Below are positions 25,519-37,225 of a DNA stretch of 64,000 nt, in pieces. The stretch's first letter is position 1, and each line of letters starts with the position of its first letter. The stretch comes from Bacteroidota bacterium (lineage in GTDB: Bacteria; Bacteroidota; Bacteroidia; Chitinophagales; Saprospiraceae): NCBI GenBank assembly GCA_024743405.1, contig JANSWP010000001.1:124001-188000 (forward strand), read 5' to 3'. Below the pieces are notes generated by a model that was given only the letters and a program-made list of their open reading frames with translations, was not told the DNA's origin and did not search any database. The position numbers and the translations under genes were made by a program.

Positions 25519-25986
25519 ATGGCTGATAAAAAATCTAAAACGCTGGAAGTAACGAATCGTAAGGCACGATATCAATACCAATTTATTGCAAATTATGAAG
25601 CGGGAATTATACTAACTGGAACGGAAATAAAATCAATTCGACAGGGGAATGTAAATTTAAATGATGCTTATTGCACCTTTAAAAAAGGAGAGTTGTTTAT
25701 TCAAAGTATGTATATAAAAGAATATAAATACGCCACTTATTTCAATCATGAACCACGTAGAATTCGAAAATTATTATTGAAAAAAGGAGAGTTGAAAAAA
25801 CTGGAGAAACGCGTTAAAGAACGTGGATTCACTATTGTGCCTTATCGCTTATTCATTTCAGAAAGAGGCTTTGCCAAAATAGAAGTCGCACTGGCTCAAG
25901 GTAAAAAATCATTTGATAAACGAAATTCTATCAAAGAAAAAGATCAAAAACGAGATCTCGCACGAATGAAAAAAATGGATTATTAA
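25519..25986 (+). CDS. smpB: SsrA-binding protein SmpB
   Basis: This 155-residue protein binds tmRNA and brings it to stalled ribosomes. The signature is all present: NRKARYQYQFIANYEAGIILTGTEIKSIRQGNVNLNDAYC, the HEPRRIRKLLL segment, KERGFTIVPYRLFISERGFAKIEVALAQGKKSFDKR, and the basic C-terminal tail RDLARMKKMDY that mimics mRNA in the ribosome. Length is normal. It has a terminator at 25994-26035. Confidence 0.97.
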   Translation: MADKKSKTLEVTNRKARYQYQFIANYEAGIILTGTEIKSIRQGNVNLNDAYCTFKKGELFIQSMYIKEYKYATYFNHEPRRIRKLLLKKGELKKLEKRVKERGFTIVPYRLFISERGFAKIEVALAQGKKSFDKRNSIKEKDQKRDLARMKKMDY

Positions 25987-25993
25987 ATTAAGG

Positions 25994-26035
25994 GAGTAGG
26001 AAATAAATCACCTACCTATTTCACTTACTCTTTTT
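25994..26035 (+). terminator. smpB terminator
   Basis: GAGTAGGAAATA (25994-26005) pairs imperfectly with TATTTCACTTACTC (26017-26030), followed by five T. Confidence 0.6.
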
Positions 26036-26163
26036 CCTTCATTTTTCGTTAAAAATACTCGCCATACCTATGGGTATGTCTGTGTTTTTTGCCTCGACTG
26101 AAGAAAAATTAGCTGTGCAAAATTTGGATACCTTATTTATTTCCTCCTCCCTGACATTGATTA

Positions 26164-28470
26164 TCAATTAATGAATAATATTTTGGCAACTATTGCCTCA
26201 GGATCCGTATTATTATTATTCGTACTAAAAACAAGATAGACTCCAGAATTCGCTTTTCTTCCGTTATAGTCTAACCCGTTCCAAACAGCTTGTCCACCAA
26301 GTGCCGAAGTTTCATAAACCAAGGTTCCATTCACATCCGTAATTTTCACATCTGCATCTTGCGCTAATCCTTTTATGGCTATCAACCCAGTGTATTCAGG
26401 TCGAACAGGGTTTGGAAAAACCAAAATATTGGAGCTATTTATTGGGCCGCCAAGTGTAGCTTCAGTACGTAAGACTTGTAAGCCCTTCGCTGTTCCAATA
26501 TAGGCTTCGCCCGTTTCATAATCAAAAGCGATATCAAGGATCTGATTGTCAAAAAGAGCACTATTTTCTTCTGTAAACTCTGCCACTTGGGTTTCACCAG
26601 AAGGAGACATAACAAAAATTCCATTTAAGGTTCCAAACCATTTTCTATTGGCACCATCCACAGCTATAGCTTGTATATTTTGATCGGCTAAAAGTTGGGC
26701 TCCAAATTCATCTAACTCTCCTACTCTAAGTGAACCGGGGCAATCTGAATTAATTACATCACACTCAAAGACAATAGCTCCTTGCTCCGTTCCTACCCAT
26801 ACACTTCCATCTAGATCCACCTCTATGACATTGACTCGATTAGAGGGCAAATTTGTGTTTGAAGAGGTGATAATCGCACATTTATCATCTCCATCATCAT
26901 CTAACGAAGTGCCTTCGTTAAAAACCAGAATACCTTTATTGACATCGGTAGCCAAGCGAATCCATTTATGTCCAAATCCATCAATAGTAATATCCATAAA
27001 GTCATTTTCCGTATTACAGGCTGGATCTATACTTTGCCAACTACCATCATCTTTTAGGACATGAAGGGCTGTATCGGCGATATTATTGCTAATCCAAAGG
27101 TTATTTTCCGCATCAAAAGCTAAACCGCTCACCCGAACATCTGGTGTTAAAGATCCACTTCGAAGAGGAGAATTGTCTTGATTAAAATGAACATAATTTT
27201 CGCCATCATACTCAACAAATCCCCGATGATAGGTGCCTGTATATACTTTTCCATTTTCAGGATGGACTCTTATGGAGTAATAATCATCCGCGTCAATGCC
27301 TGTATTAAATTTATTATGAACCGCCCATTCATTATCAATAAAAGAGAAAAAACCATCTAAATTACCTAAGGGTCGTGCTGATTCATCAATTCCCCCACTG
27401 GCAATCCATACATTACCATTGTCGACGACGATTTCGCGAATTTTAGCCGAATAAGGTGAATTGACAGGAATCTTTTTGCAATTCCCATCCGTTTCAATCA
27501 CTCTAAAATCACGATGCCTTTCAAAAGTTTCTGCTAACCAAAACCGCCCTGTTTCATCTTCAACACCATACTTCGGACGGGAAACGCATTGACTAGAAAG
27601 CTCAGTACGATTATCATTTTCATCAAAAACAAAAACTTTACCCACCGCATCAGCATCAGGACGAAATCCTACCAGTAATTTTTTACCCTCGGCTGTTATA
27701 TAGGTTATCCAAGTTTTAGCATCCGAAAATGCTTCATAATGAACAAACTCTGTACTTGATCCATCAAAACTGAATAAGGTATCATTAACTTCCAAATAGA
27801 TTTTATCATTAAAAGTTGCCATTGCTTCCGATTGATATTCATCAGGAAAGCCCTCATCGGGTCCAAGCCATTCCCAATTATTGAAATCATTGACATTGAG
27901 ATTAGTTTCCGGATTTGCGTAATATACCCCTTCCGTTGTCCCTACATATAAGACCCCATCTTTTATAATCACAGATTTCGCTGCAATCGGAAATGCAGTT
28001 GTAAGTGGTGATTTTCCCGTTCTAATATTAAATTTCGAAACTCCAAAATTGGCAGCCAACCAAGCAATAGAATCATTTTCCATGAATACATCAAACACTT
28101 CTTTATCGCCAATAACAATATTACTTGTTGGAATATCAAAAATCGTAAATATCTCCTCGTCTCGAATCAAATCAATCACCCCGTCATCATAAATAACCAT
28201 TAAGGTTTTTCCTCCTTTATTGTATTTTATTAAACTGATTCCAACATTACTCAACCCTTCGACTTTTGTCATTCGCCGAATAGCTGTATCGTCTTTGTCA
28301 ATTGTCAACAAAGCCAATCGAGTCGCATAAAATATTTGCGTTTCACTTTGTGTAACATACAAACCCGCATCGAAAGGGAGATGTGATTTCCATTGTCCAA
28401 TAGCAAGATCAGATTGTGCCATGGAAAAATTGAACGCCAATAGGAGTAAGAAGAATAAATATTTACGCAT
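26164..28470 (-). CDS. porZ: PorZ, type IX secretion attachment-complex protein
   Basis: This 768-residue protein has a signal peptide (residues 1-18) and starts the mature part with IGQWKSHLPFDAGLYVTQSE and a KVEGLSNVGISLIKY segment, the PorZ N-terminal signature. Two seven-bladed propellers of the 'two-component regulator propeller' kind follow (blades such as VWIASGGID, LWISNNIAD, VWVGTEQGAIVFE, KWFGTLNGIFV). The last ~80 residues form a type A C-terminal sorting domain (ILVFPNPVRPEYTGLIAIKG to GVYLVFSTN). In Porphyromonas PorZ binds A-LPS and, with PorU, PorV and PorQ, attaches cargo to the surface. It lies 25 kb from porU/porV and appears monocistronic. Confidence 0.88.
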   Translation of the reverse strand: MRKYLFFLLLLAFNFSMAQSDLAIGQWKSHLPFDAGLYVTQSETQIFYATRLALLTIDKDDTAIRRMTKVEGLSNVGISLIKYNKGGKTLMVIYDDGVIDLIRDEEIFTIFDIPTSNIVIGDKEVFDVFMENDSIAWLAANFGVSKFNIRTGKSPLTTAFPIAAKSVIIKDGVLYVGTTEGVYYANPETNLNVNDFNNWEWLGPDEGFPDEYQSEAMATFNDKIYLEVNDTLFSFDGSSTEFVHYEAFSDAKTWITYITAEGKKLLVGFRPDADAVGKVFVFDENDNRTELSSQCVSRPKYGVEDETGRFWLAETFERHRDFRVIETDGNCKKIPVNSPYSAKIREIVVDNGNVWIASGGIDESARPLGNLDGFFSFIDNEWAVHNKFNTGIDADDYYSIRVHPENGKVYTGTYHRGFVEYDGENYVHFNQDNSPLRSGSLTPDVRVSGLAFDAENNLWISNNIADTALHVLKDDGSWQSIDPACNTENDFMDITIDGFGHKWIRLATDVNKGILVFNEGTSLDDDGDDKCAIITSSNTNLPSNRVNVIEVDLDGSVWVGTEQGAIVFECDVINSDCPGSLRVGELDEFGAQLLADQNIQAIAVDGANRKWFGTLNGIFVMSPSGETQVAEFTEENSALFDNQILDIAFDYETGEAYIGTAKGLQVLRTEATLGGPINSSNILVFPNPVRPEYTGLIAIKGLAQDADVKITDVNGTLVYETSALGGQAVWNGLDYNGRKANSGVYLVFSTNNNNTDPEAIVAKILFIN

Positions 28471-28811
28471 TCTAAAATTGAATTTTAGGTTTAGACTTTC
28501 CCAGTCCGAACCTTCAAATTGTGTTAATTATTGTCTCACAAAAATACTTTAATCATGGAGAATGTATAAGGGTAATCCGTTATTCATTTTCATTGTCCAA
28601 TGGCTGACTAATCAGAATTCCAAAAACAAAACCAAACATAAAGTTAATTATCACCACAAAAAGCGCCAACCAACCCTTTCTGGCAACTTTTGCATCATAT
28701 CCTTTGATTATTTGTCGTTACTTTTGCGCCCGTTTTCGCAATTAGGGATTAGTCGTAAGGAATACCTAAAACAACTCCCTAATCTTATTCATAAATTATT
28801 TATTACCTAGA
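28471..28811 (+). other. 341-base divergent gap between porZ and the M1 peptidase
   Basis: It contains the -7 box at 28719-28726. An 82-residue open frame at 28562-28810 runs through this promoter and is not credible as a gene. Confidence 0.5.
28719..28726 (+). promoter_or_regulatory. -7 box, M1 peptidase promoter
   Basis: TACTTTTG matches TAnnTTTG exactly and is followed by GCGCCCG, as at the rpsA promoter. Leader about 80 bases. Confidence 0.55.
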
Positions 28812-31430
28812 ATGAAAAAATTATTCTTTTTTATCTTAACCATAAGCCTCCTTTGGAGTTGCAAAACCAAACAAACTTTTACAGCGGTTCCTGATTTTGA
28901 AATCCGCGAGCTGGATACCCTCACTGTAACCGCTCCAAAGCCGGATGAATTTAAATCACCCGAAGAATATTCCTTGCCAAACTACAATCCAAGTCATACC
29001 CGAATTAATGATTTGATTCATACCAAATTGGAAGTAGGATTTAATTGGGAAAAAGAGCAGGTTTTAGGGAAAGCTACTTTGACATTAAAGCCTTACTTCT
29101 ACCCTACTCAATATGCAGTTTTAGACGCCAAAAATTTTGATTTTAAAAAGATTCAATTGGCTGGCGGAAAAGAATTAAAATATGAATATGATGGCAAACA
29201 AGTCATCATCGATTTAGGCCGCGAGTACAAAAAGGAAGAAGAATATCAACTTTTCATTGACTACGTTGCCAGTCCAGCTGCTGAAGGTGGTAGTGCGGCA
29301 ATCAGCTCTGATAAAGGATTATTTTTTATTAACCCACGAGGAGAGGAAGGCGAAAAACCTCAACAGATTTGGACACAAGGGGAGACCGAAAATAATTCCA
29401 GATGGTTCCCAACAGTTGACAAACCAAATGAACGATGTACCCAAGAAATTTACTTGACTGTTCAAGATAAATTCGAGACCCTTTCTAATGGTATTTTGAT
29501 TTCTTCCAATAAAAATGACGATGGCACTCGCACCGATTATTGGAAAATGGACTTGCCACACGCCCCTTATTTATTTATGGTTGCAGTTGGTGAATTTGCC
29601 GTTATTCGGGAAGAATGGAAAGGCAAGCCTGTCGAGTATTTTGTAGAGAAAAAATACGAAAAGTATGCAAAGGATATTTATCCATATACTACGGAAATGT
29701 TGAGTTTTTTCTCTGAAAAATTAGGCGTCGAATATCCTTGGCAAAAGTATTCCCAAATCACTGTTAGAGATTATGTTTCGGGTGCAATGGAAAATACTAC
29801 CGGTGTTATTTTTGGTGAATTCATGCTAGGAACAGACAGAGAATTGATTGACAATCTGACCAATGAAAAAATTGTCGCTCATGAAATGTTTCATCATTGG
29901 TTTGGCGATTTGGTGACTTGTGAAAGTTGGGCAAATTTAACTATGAATGAAGGATTTGCCAATTACTCAGAATATCTTTGGTTAGAGCATAAATATGGAA
30001 AAGATGAAGCGGATTATCATTTGATGAGTGAACTTCGTGGTTATCTCGCTTCCGCCAATAATGAAATCCACCCATTGATTCATTTCGGTCATGCCGACAA
30101 AGAAGATATGTTTGATGCTCATAGCTATAACAAAGGAGGATTGGTCTTACATATGCTTCGAAATTATGTTGGAGATGAAGCATTTTTTGCTAGCCTAAAT
30201 AAATATTTGACTGACAATAAATATTCTGATGTAGAAGCAGATGAGTTGCGTTTAGCATTTGAGGATGTAGTTGGCGAAGATCTAAATTGGTTTTTTGATC
30301 AATGGTATTTTGAAGCAGGACACCCTATGGTGGAAGTTAGCTATTCATATGATGAAGCGACTAAAAAAATAAAGGTATTGGTTGAACAAATCCAAAACCC
30401 ACAACGTCAACCTGCTATTTTCCAAATGCCCGTTGCCATTGATATCTATAAAAAGAACGGAGAAGTTGAGCGCCAAAATGTTTGGTTAGACCAACGTGTA
30501 CAGGCTTTTGAATTTGATATTTCAGAAAAACCAAATTTGGTGAATTTTGATGCAGAAAAAATTCTTTTGACTGAAAAAATTGAAAATAAAACGGAGCAAG
30601 AATATTTATTTCAATATCAAAATGCGCCCACCTTTTTAGATCGTTTTGAGGCATTAGATAATTTGAAAGAAAGTGAAAACATTACCGTTCGTCAAATTTT
30701 TAAAGAAGCTCTTAATGATGAATTTTATGTATTACGTGCCCTTTCTCTGAGTGTTGTTGATCTGACCGATGAAGTGATTGCAAAAATTGCCGAATTAGCA
30801 GCAAATGATCCTCACTCACAAGTTCGATATACCGCATTTGAAAAACTAGGCGACACAGGTTCCACTAAGTATGCTCCTATTGCGAAAAAAGCCATTGAAA
30901 ACGATCCTGCTTATCAAGTTGTAGGTGGAGCGTTACAAGCTTTGGTTACCCTAGATAAAGCTGCCGCCGCTGAAATGGCCCAAAAGCTTGAAAACGAAGA
31001 TAATAGCAGTATTTTAGAAGCTATCGGAGAAATTTATGTTGCGACTGGTGATTCAAAACACCTTCCATTCTTTGAAAGAAGTTGGAGCAAGATGCAAGGT
31101 TTTGGGGCAATTGGATTTATCGAAAACTATGCAGTACTATCCGCTTCTACAGCCTCTGAAACCATTTTAGGCTCTGCGCAAAAGTTAGAAACGATTGCTA
31201 CTAATATGGGTAAATCTCCATGGGTACGTTTTGCTGCTATGAATGGAGTAAATACCCTTCATGCTGAGATGGTACAACGTATCGAAAGTGCAGGAAATAC
31301 AGACACCTCTGAGTTACAAGACATTGATAGTCAAATCATTCAAGTAATTCAGAAAATAAAAGATACAGAGGAAAATGACCGTCTTAAAATGATGTATGGT
31401 CGATATCCGACTCCTTCCGTAAAACCATAA
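28812..31430 (+). CDS. M1-family metallopeptidase lipoprotein
   Basis: This 872-residue aminopeptidase-N-type zinc peptidase has a lipoprotein signal ending in LLWSC (Cys17). The domains run in M1 order: an N-terminal saddle-like beta domain, the substrate motif VSGAMENTTGVIF, the zinc site HEMFHHWFGD (His357, Glu358, His361), the third ligand Glu380 in WANLTMNEGFANY, then a beta domain and a C-terminal HEAT-like helical part (IAKIAELAANDPHSQVRYTAFEKLG). It would trim peptides in the periplasm or at the outer membrane. It has its own promoter. Confidence 0.93.
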   Translation: MKKLFFFILTISLLWSCKTKQTFTAVPDFEIRELDTLTVTAPKPDEFKSPEEYSLPNYNPSHTRINDLIHTKLEVGFNWEKEQVLGKATLTLKPYFYPTQYAVLDAKNFDFKKIQLAGGKELKYEYDGKQVIIDLGREYKKEEEYQLFIDYVASPAAEGGSAAISSDKGLFFINPRGEEGEKPQQIWTQGETENNSRWFPTVDKPNERCTQEIYLTVQDKFETLSNGILISSNKNDDGTRTDYWKMDLPHAPYLFMVAVGEFAVIREEWKGKPVEYFVEKKYEKYAKDIYPYTTEMLSFFSEKLGVEYPWQKYSQITVRDYVSGAMENTTGVIFGEFMLGTDRELIDNLTNEKIVAHEMFHHWFGDLVTCESWANLTMNEGFANYSEYLWLEHKYGKDEADYHLMSELRGYLASANNEIHPLIHFGHADKEDMFDAHSYNKGGLVLHMLRNYVGDEAFFASLNKYLTDNKYSDVEADELRLAFEDVVGEDLNWFFDQWYFEAGHPMVEVSYSYDEATKKIKVLVEQIQNPQRQPAIFQMPVAIDIYKKNGEVERQNVWLDQRVQAFEFDISEKPNLVNFDAEKILLTEKIENKTEQEYLFQYQNAPTFLDRFEALDNLKESENITVRQIFKEALNDEFYVLRALSLSVVDLTDEVIAKIAELAANDPHSQVRYTAFEKLGDTGSTKYAPIAKKAIENDPAYQVVGGALQALVTLDKAAAAEMAQKLENEDNSSILEAIGEIYVATGDSKHLPFFERSWSKMQGFGAIGFIENYAVLSASTASETILGSAQKLETIATNMGKSPWVRFAAMNGVNTLHAEMVQRIESAGNTDTSELQDIDSQIIQVIQKIKDTEENDRLKMMYGRYPTPSVKP

Positions 31431-31440
31431 AACTGTTTTC

Positions 31441-31497
31441 AGTTCTAAATTTTCAGTTCCCAGTTTGAAAATTAACTGGGAACTGAAAATAGAACTT
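31441..31497. repeat. inverted repeat after the M1 peptidase gene
   Basis: AGTTCTA plus TTTTCAGTTCCCAGTT (31441-31466) pairs with the opposite arm at 31473-31497, with a two-base bulge. No T run follows, so it is a weak candidate as a terminator. Its core word CAGTTCC recurs near 53505. Confidence 0.65.
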
Positions 31498-31516
31498 GGA
31501 TTTGAGAATCAAATGA

Positions 31517-32512
31517 ATGTCATCGAAACTTATTAAGAGAATTTTTCTTATTCTAGGACTTGTCCTTTTTGGAGGTGTTTTATATAAATTAGGTTGGGAT
31601 GAGTTGAAAACGGCCATGCGACAAATAGGTTGGTGGTGGTTTGTTATTTTTTCCCTTGCTATTGTTTGGCAAATCTTTCATACCCTAGCTTGGCACCAAA
31701 TCTTAAAGTTTTCGAATCATCGCCTACCTTTCATAAATCTCTTTAAGTTAAAGATAATAGCGGAAGCAGTGAATATGATTGCCCCAACGGCAAATGTTGG
31801 AGGTGATATGACAAGGGCTTATCTTATCAAAGATCAAATCCCTATTTCTGATGGAATTTCGAGTGTAATTGTTGATAAAACATTGGATAATATCACCAAA
31901 TTATTATTTAATTCAGTTGGCTTATTCCTATCTGTTCTTTTCATTTCTATTCCTACAGCGTGGATTTGGGGCAGTATAGCCTATTTAATTTTTGCATTGA
32001 TTATTTGTATTGTTTTGGTTTGGGTTCAAGTCAGAGGAGTGACAGGTTGGGTTCTAAAAATGGCCAACTGGATACCAAGAGTTAAAAAGGAGCTCGAAAA
32101 ACAAAAGGAAAAATTAGCTTCTTTAGATGGGAACTTCAAGGAGATTTATTCTAAAGGAATAAAAAATTTGGTTTATGCCACTGCTTGTCATTTGATTGGA
32201 AGAACCTTGGGAACAGTAGAAATTTGGTTAATCATGTATCTCATAGGTGCGCCCGTTAGTTTTATGGGAGCCTTTTTTATTGCCACTATTGTCAATATTG
32301 TTATGGGGGCTTTGTTCTTGATTCCAGGTCAATGGGGTGCATTAGAATTTGCCACTTTGTTCTTTGTAAAATTACTAGGATTTACACCCGAAATAGGTGC
32401 CAGCTTAGCAGTCATTCGAAGAATCCGACGAGTAGCAATTACAGGGATAGGAATTTTATTTTTCTATTATTATGGAGATAAAGCAAAAATAAACCAAGCT
32501 GAAAAAAAATAA
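31517..32512 (+). CDS. lysylphosphatidylglycerol synthase TM-region family protein
   Basis: A 331-residue inner-membrane protein with about eight hydrophobic segments. It matches the LPG_synthase_TM/flippase-like family by WWWFVIFSLAIVWQIFHTLAWHQIL, the APTANVGGDMTRAYLIKDQI region with its conserved GGD, and the late PGQWGALEFATLFFVKLLGF. Stand-alone proteins of this family lack the catalytic lysyl-transfer domain and are thought to move or bind lipids or isoprenoid glycolipids. The real role is not visible from the context. Confidence 0.8.
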   Translation: MSSKLIKRIFLILGLVLFGGVLYKLGWDELKTAMRQIGWWWFVIFSLAIVWQIFHTLAWHQILKFSNHRLPFINLFKLKIIAEAVNMIAPTANVGGDMTRAYLIKDQIPISDGISSVIVDKTLDNITKLLFNSVGLFLSVLFISIPTAWIWGSIAYLIFALIICIVLVWVQVRGVTGWVLKMANWIPRVKKELEKQKEKLASLDGNFKEIYSKGIKNLVYATACHLIGRTLGTVEIWLIMYLIGAPVSFMGAFFIATIVNIVMGALFLIPGQWGALEFATLFFVKLLGFTPEIGASLAVIRRIRRVAITGIGILFFYYYGDKAKINQAEKK

Positions 32513-32516
32513 ATAC

Positions 32517-33893
32517 TCACCAATTATTCCATTTATTTTTTGGTCTTTTTAAAGGTTGTACATCCTGCAAAACATGAAAATCCCCACTCAATACGACACT
32601 AAAAAGCTCGACTTTGAGCCCATCCCATTGTCCAAAAACATGAACAGGCTGCCCTCCGCTGAGGGCTAACATTTTCCAGCCTAATCCTTCCTTTTCTAAA
32701 ACTGGCAATAAATTTTTATCTCTATCAACCAAGAAAAATTCTTCATTTTGATATAATGGAATCACATTTTCTAAGAATACCGGAAACAAGGCAAGCCATG
32801 GATTTTGTCCAACTGCCTCTGCATATTTATTAGAGAAACCATAAAAATCTTCGAAACCTTTGACCACGATTTCAGAGATCGTCATTTCAAAGTTCTTCAC
32901 AAATACACGCATTGGATAAGCAGACGGATAAAACACAATTTCACCAAAAAACTGGGTACCGATTTTCCAATTATTTTCATACGGATTTGCGCCCCAAGCA
33001 AAGTCCAAAATCATTCCTTGCAATTGAGTGTTTTTTCCGATGATCCAAGTTCGGCGGAAAAAAAGATTTGAGTCATCTGTTCCTTCCGTTTGCCCAATTA
33101 TAAACCAAGTGTCTTTAATTCCTTCTAATTCAGCAAGTTCTTCCTTTTTGAAGTTAATACCTGAAACGCTCAATAATTCTTGTTGAAGGTTAGACGGTAA
33201 TTTTTCTAAATTTTTAAAACCTTTGACCAATAAATATATATCTCCAATTTCAGATAATAGTTTCTCATGCCAATCCTTTTGTCCGATTAATTGAGATAAG
33301 TTTCGAATCCGACGCCCCAAACTTCCCAATTTAGCATTGACCATTCTTTCTGATATATCGGTAAAAACATCATCGGATTGCCCATCTAAAACTGCTAATC
33401 CCTGCCTCATAATATCTTCTAACCAAATACTTAATTCCTGAAAACCAGCCTCCATTTGAAAAAGCCGTTTTTCACGGGTTTTGATTCTCTGTTGTGCTAG
33501 TAAGTGCTCCTTTTCAGCAGTTCGTTCCGCTTTTTGACCGTATTTGGGTGGTTCTTCCAACCGATTACTTACCCAATTCGGAAATTTTGGCGAGAACTTA
33601 AAAATGCCTGGATTCCCAACGTAGATCAATGCCAATGCCAAAGTATGCTTACACAATTTTCCACGTTTTTCTATGGAATAAACTTGGCTTGGACAATTAC
33701 AATAAAAATGACTTTTCTGAGCGTGAATGACAGTTTTGTAATAAGAAGCTCCACTGCTTTTACATTCGCCCCAAATGATTTTTTCATTTCCTTCTAGATT
33801 GCGCCATTTTTTAGGTTTAGTGAAAGGTTTTGCCTTTTCGAGGGCGTTGCCATTAGGGACAAGATTGAGGATATTTTCTTCCGTTAGAATCAA
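32517..33893 (-). CDS. SWIM zinc-finger protein
   Basis: This 458-residue cytoplasmic protein carries a SWIM zinc finger near residues 55-90: FYCNCPSQV, then KLCKHTLALALIYV (CXC...CXH). The rest has a helical middle and several strand-rich segments with no recognised enzyme motif. In many bacteria the gene sits with MoxR-type AAA ATPase, DUF5691, DUF5682 and VWA genes; none of these is next to it here. Nucleic-acid or protein binding is likely, but the job is unknown. Confidence 0.82.
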   Translation of the reverse strand: MILTEENILNLVPNGNALEKAKPFTKPKKWRNLEGNEKIIWGECKSSGASYYKTVIHAQKSHFYCNCPSQVYSIEKRGKLCKHTLALALIYVGNPGIFKFSPKFPNWVSNRLEEPPKYGQKAERTAEKEHLLAQQRIKTREKRLFQMEAGFQELSIWLEDIMRQGLAVLDGQSDDVFTDISERMVNAKLGSLGRRIRNLSQLIGQKDWHEKLLSEIGDIYLLVKGFKNLEKLPSNLQQELLSVSGINFKKEELAELEGIKDTWFIIGQTEGTDDSNLFFRRTWIIGKNTQLQGMILDFAWGANPYENNWKIGTQFFGEIVFYPSAYPMRVFVKNFEMTISEIVVKGFEDFYGFSNKYAEAVGQNPWLALFPVFLENVIPLYQNEEFFLVDRDKNLLPVLEKEGLGWKMLALSGGQPVHVFGQWDGLKVELFSVVLSGDFHVLQDVQPLKRPKNKWNNW

Positions 33894-34011
33894 ATTAGCT
33901 AAATTATGGTCAATACAGTTTTATTAATTATACGCTCTTCAAATATTCAATAGACTTGTTGCTCCTTAGAAATGCCTATCAGAAATTTAGATATTTTCGA
34001 TAGCTTCCGTT

Positions 34012-34055
34012 AAAAAATTAAGGGCATTACTTTTCAGTAATACCCTTAATTTTTT
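34012..34055 (-). terminator. gyrB terminator
   Basis: Long hairpin: the arms at 34012-34030 and 34037-34055 pair with one mismatch. Read on the minus strand it follows the gyrB stop and ends in a T run. Confidence 0.8.
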
Positions 34056-34098
34056 CTAGCACTGTTCAAATAAGCCAAGGTATTTCAACCCAATGAAC

Positions 34099-36096
<1,998 letters not shown>

Positions 36097-36330
36097 TTAT
36101 AGGAAATCTATTAGTTAGAATCGGATTATTTTTCCACAACTATCAATTATTTGATTACTAAACTACCTGAAACTTTCACTCGATAACAACATAAACACAA
36201 TGGATTTCAAAATGGCTCTTTGAAAAAGATCTGACTTGATTATTCTCCGGGAAATAAAGTAGGAATAAATGAATCGAACAAATTTTCAAAATCGAGCACT
36301 TTATCTTATCCACATTCCTTATTTCCATTA

Positions 36331-36369
36331 AAAAACGGCATGAGAAAAGTCAATTCCTCATGCCGTTCT
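36331..36369 (-). terminator. terminator of the RprY-like gene
   Basis: ACGGCATGAG and CTCATGCCGT (36337-36346 and 36359-36368) pair; on the minus strand the stem is followed by TTTTTTA. Confidence 0.85.
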
Positions 36370-36390
36370 TATGTATGTGCCCAAAACTAA

Positions 36391-37125
36391 TTAGACATTC
36401 TCTTCTTCTTTTAATAATAATTGGAAGCCATTTCCGTGAATATTTACAATCTCCAATTGCTCATCCAATTTCAAATATTTACGCAGTTTGGTTACGAAGA
36501 CATCCATACTACGGGCAGTGAAATAATTGTCTTCGCCCCAAATTTTTGTCAAGGCTTCTGATCTTGGCAATACATCATTCATATACATGGCAAACATCCG
36601 CAATAGCTGTGCCTCCTTTGGAGAAAGTTTATATTTTTCTTCACTTTCTTCCCCTTTATTAAAGGTCAAAATTCGAAGCGGAAAATGGAAATGGTATTTC
36701 CCAATATCAAATTCTTTCACCTCTTCTCTTGGGTCGGGTTTGGGTTGGCTTCTCTTCAAAATTGCTTGAATCCTATAGAGCAATTCTTCAGAATTAAAAG
36801 GCTTTGTAATATAGTCGTCCGCTCCAATTTTAAATCCTTCCAAAACATCATCTTTCAATGTTTTAGCCGTTAAAAAGATAATAGGCATCTCCTTATCTTT
36901 TTCACGAATTTCTCGCCCAAGCGTAAACCCATCTTTTTTAGGCATCATCACATCAAAAATGCAAAGATTAAATTCCCCTTTTCGATAACTTTCTAATCCC
37001 GCGACACCATCAGTAGCAAGCGTCACGTCATAATCATGCATCTCTAAATAAGAGCGCAATACATCACCAAAATTTTGGTCATCTTCCACTAAAAGAATTC
37101 TGCTTTTGTTATTATTCGCAGTCAT
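36391..37125 (-). CDS. OmpR-family response regulator (RprY-like)
   Basis: A 244-residue regulator starting at the Met at 37125. The receiver domain (about 8-125) has VEDDQNFGD, phospho-acceptor Asp58 (CIFDVMMPKKDG), FLTAKTLKDD and ITKPFNSEELLYRI. A winged-helix OmpR/PhoB DNA-binding domain follows, with LSPKEAQLLRMF and ARSMDVFVTKLRKYLK. It is closely similar to RprY of Bacteroides, a regulator tied to stress in this phylum. The cognate kinase lies 100 bases upstream on the same strand, so kinase and regulator are likely one operon. Confidence 0.9.
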   Translation of the reverse strand: MTANNNKSRILLVEDDQNFGDVLRSYLEMHDYDVTLATDGVAGLESYRKGEFNLCIFDVMMPKKDGFTLGREIREKDKEMPIIFLTAKTLKDDVLEGFKIGADDYITKPFNSEELLYRIQAILKRSQPKPDPREEVKEFDIGKYHFHFPLRILTFNKGEESEEKYKLSPKEAQLLRMFAMYMNDVLPRSEALTKIWGEDNYFTARSMDVFVTKLRKYLKLDEQLEIVNIHGNGFQLLLKEEENV

Positions 37126-37225
37126 ATTATGGAGTTTGGTTTTGTACATCCTTCAAAAAGGAATGTATGTTTTGTGATTTTATTTGATTTCAAAACCAAG
37201 TTTTTTTCATTTGCTTGGTTTTTCC

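Noticed and set aside
28562-28810. 82-residue open frame before the M1 peptidase
   Set aside because: It runs through the peptidase promoter, has no domain and ends two bases before the real gene; composition is like intergenic sequence.
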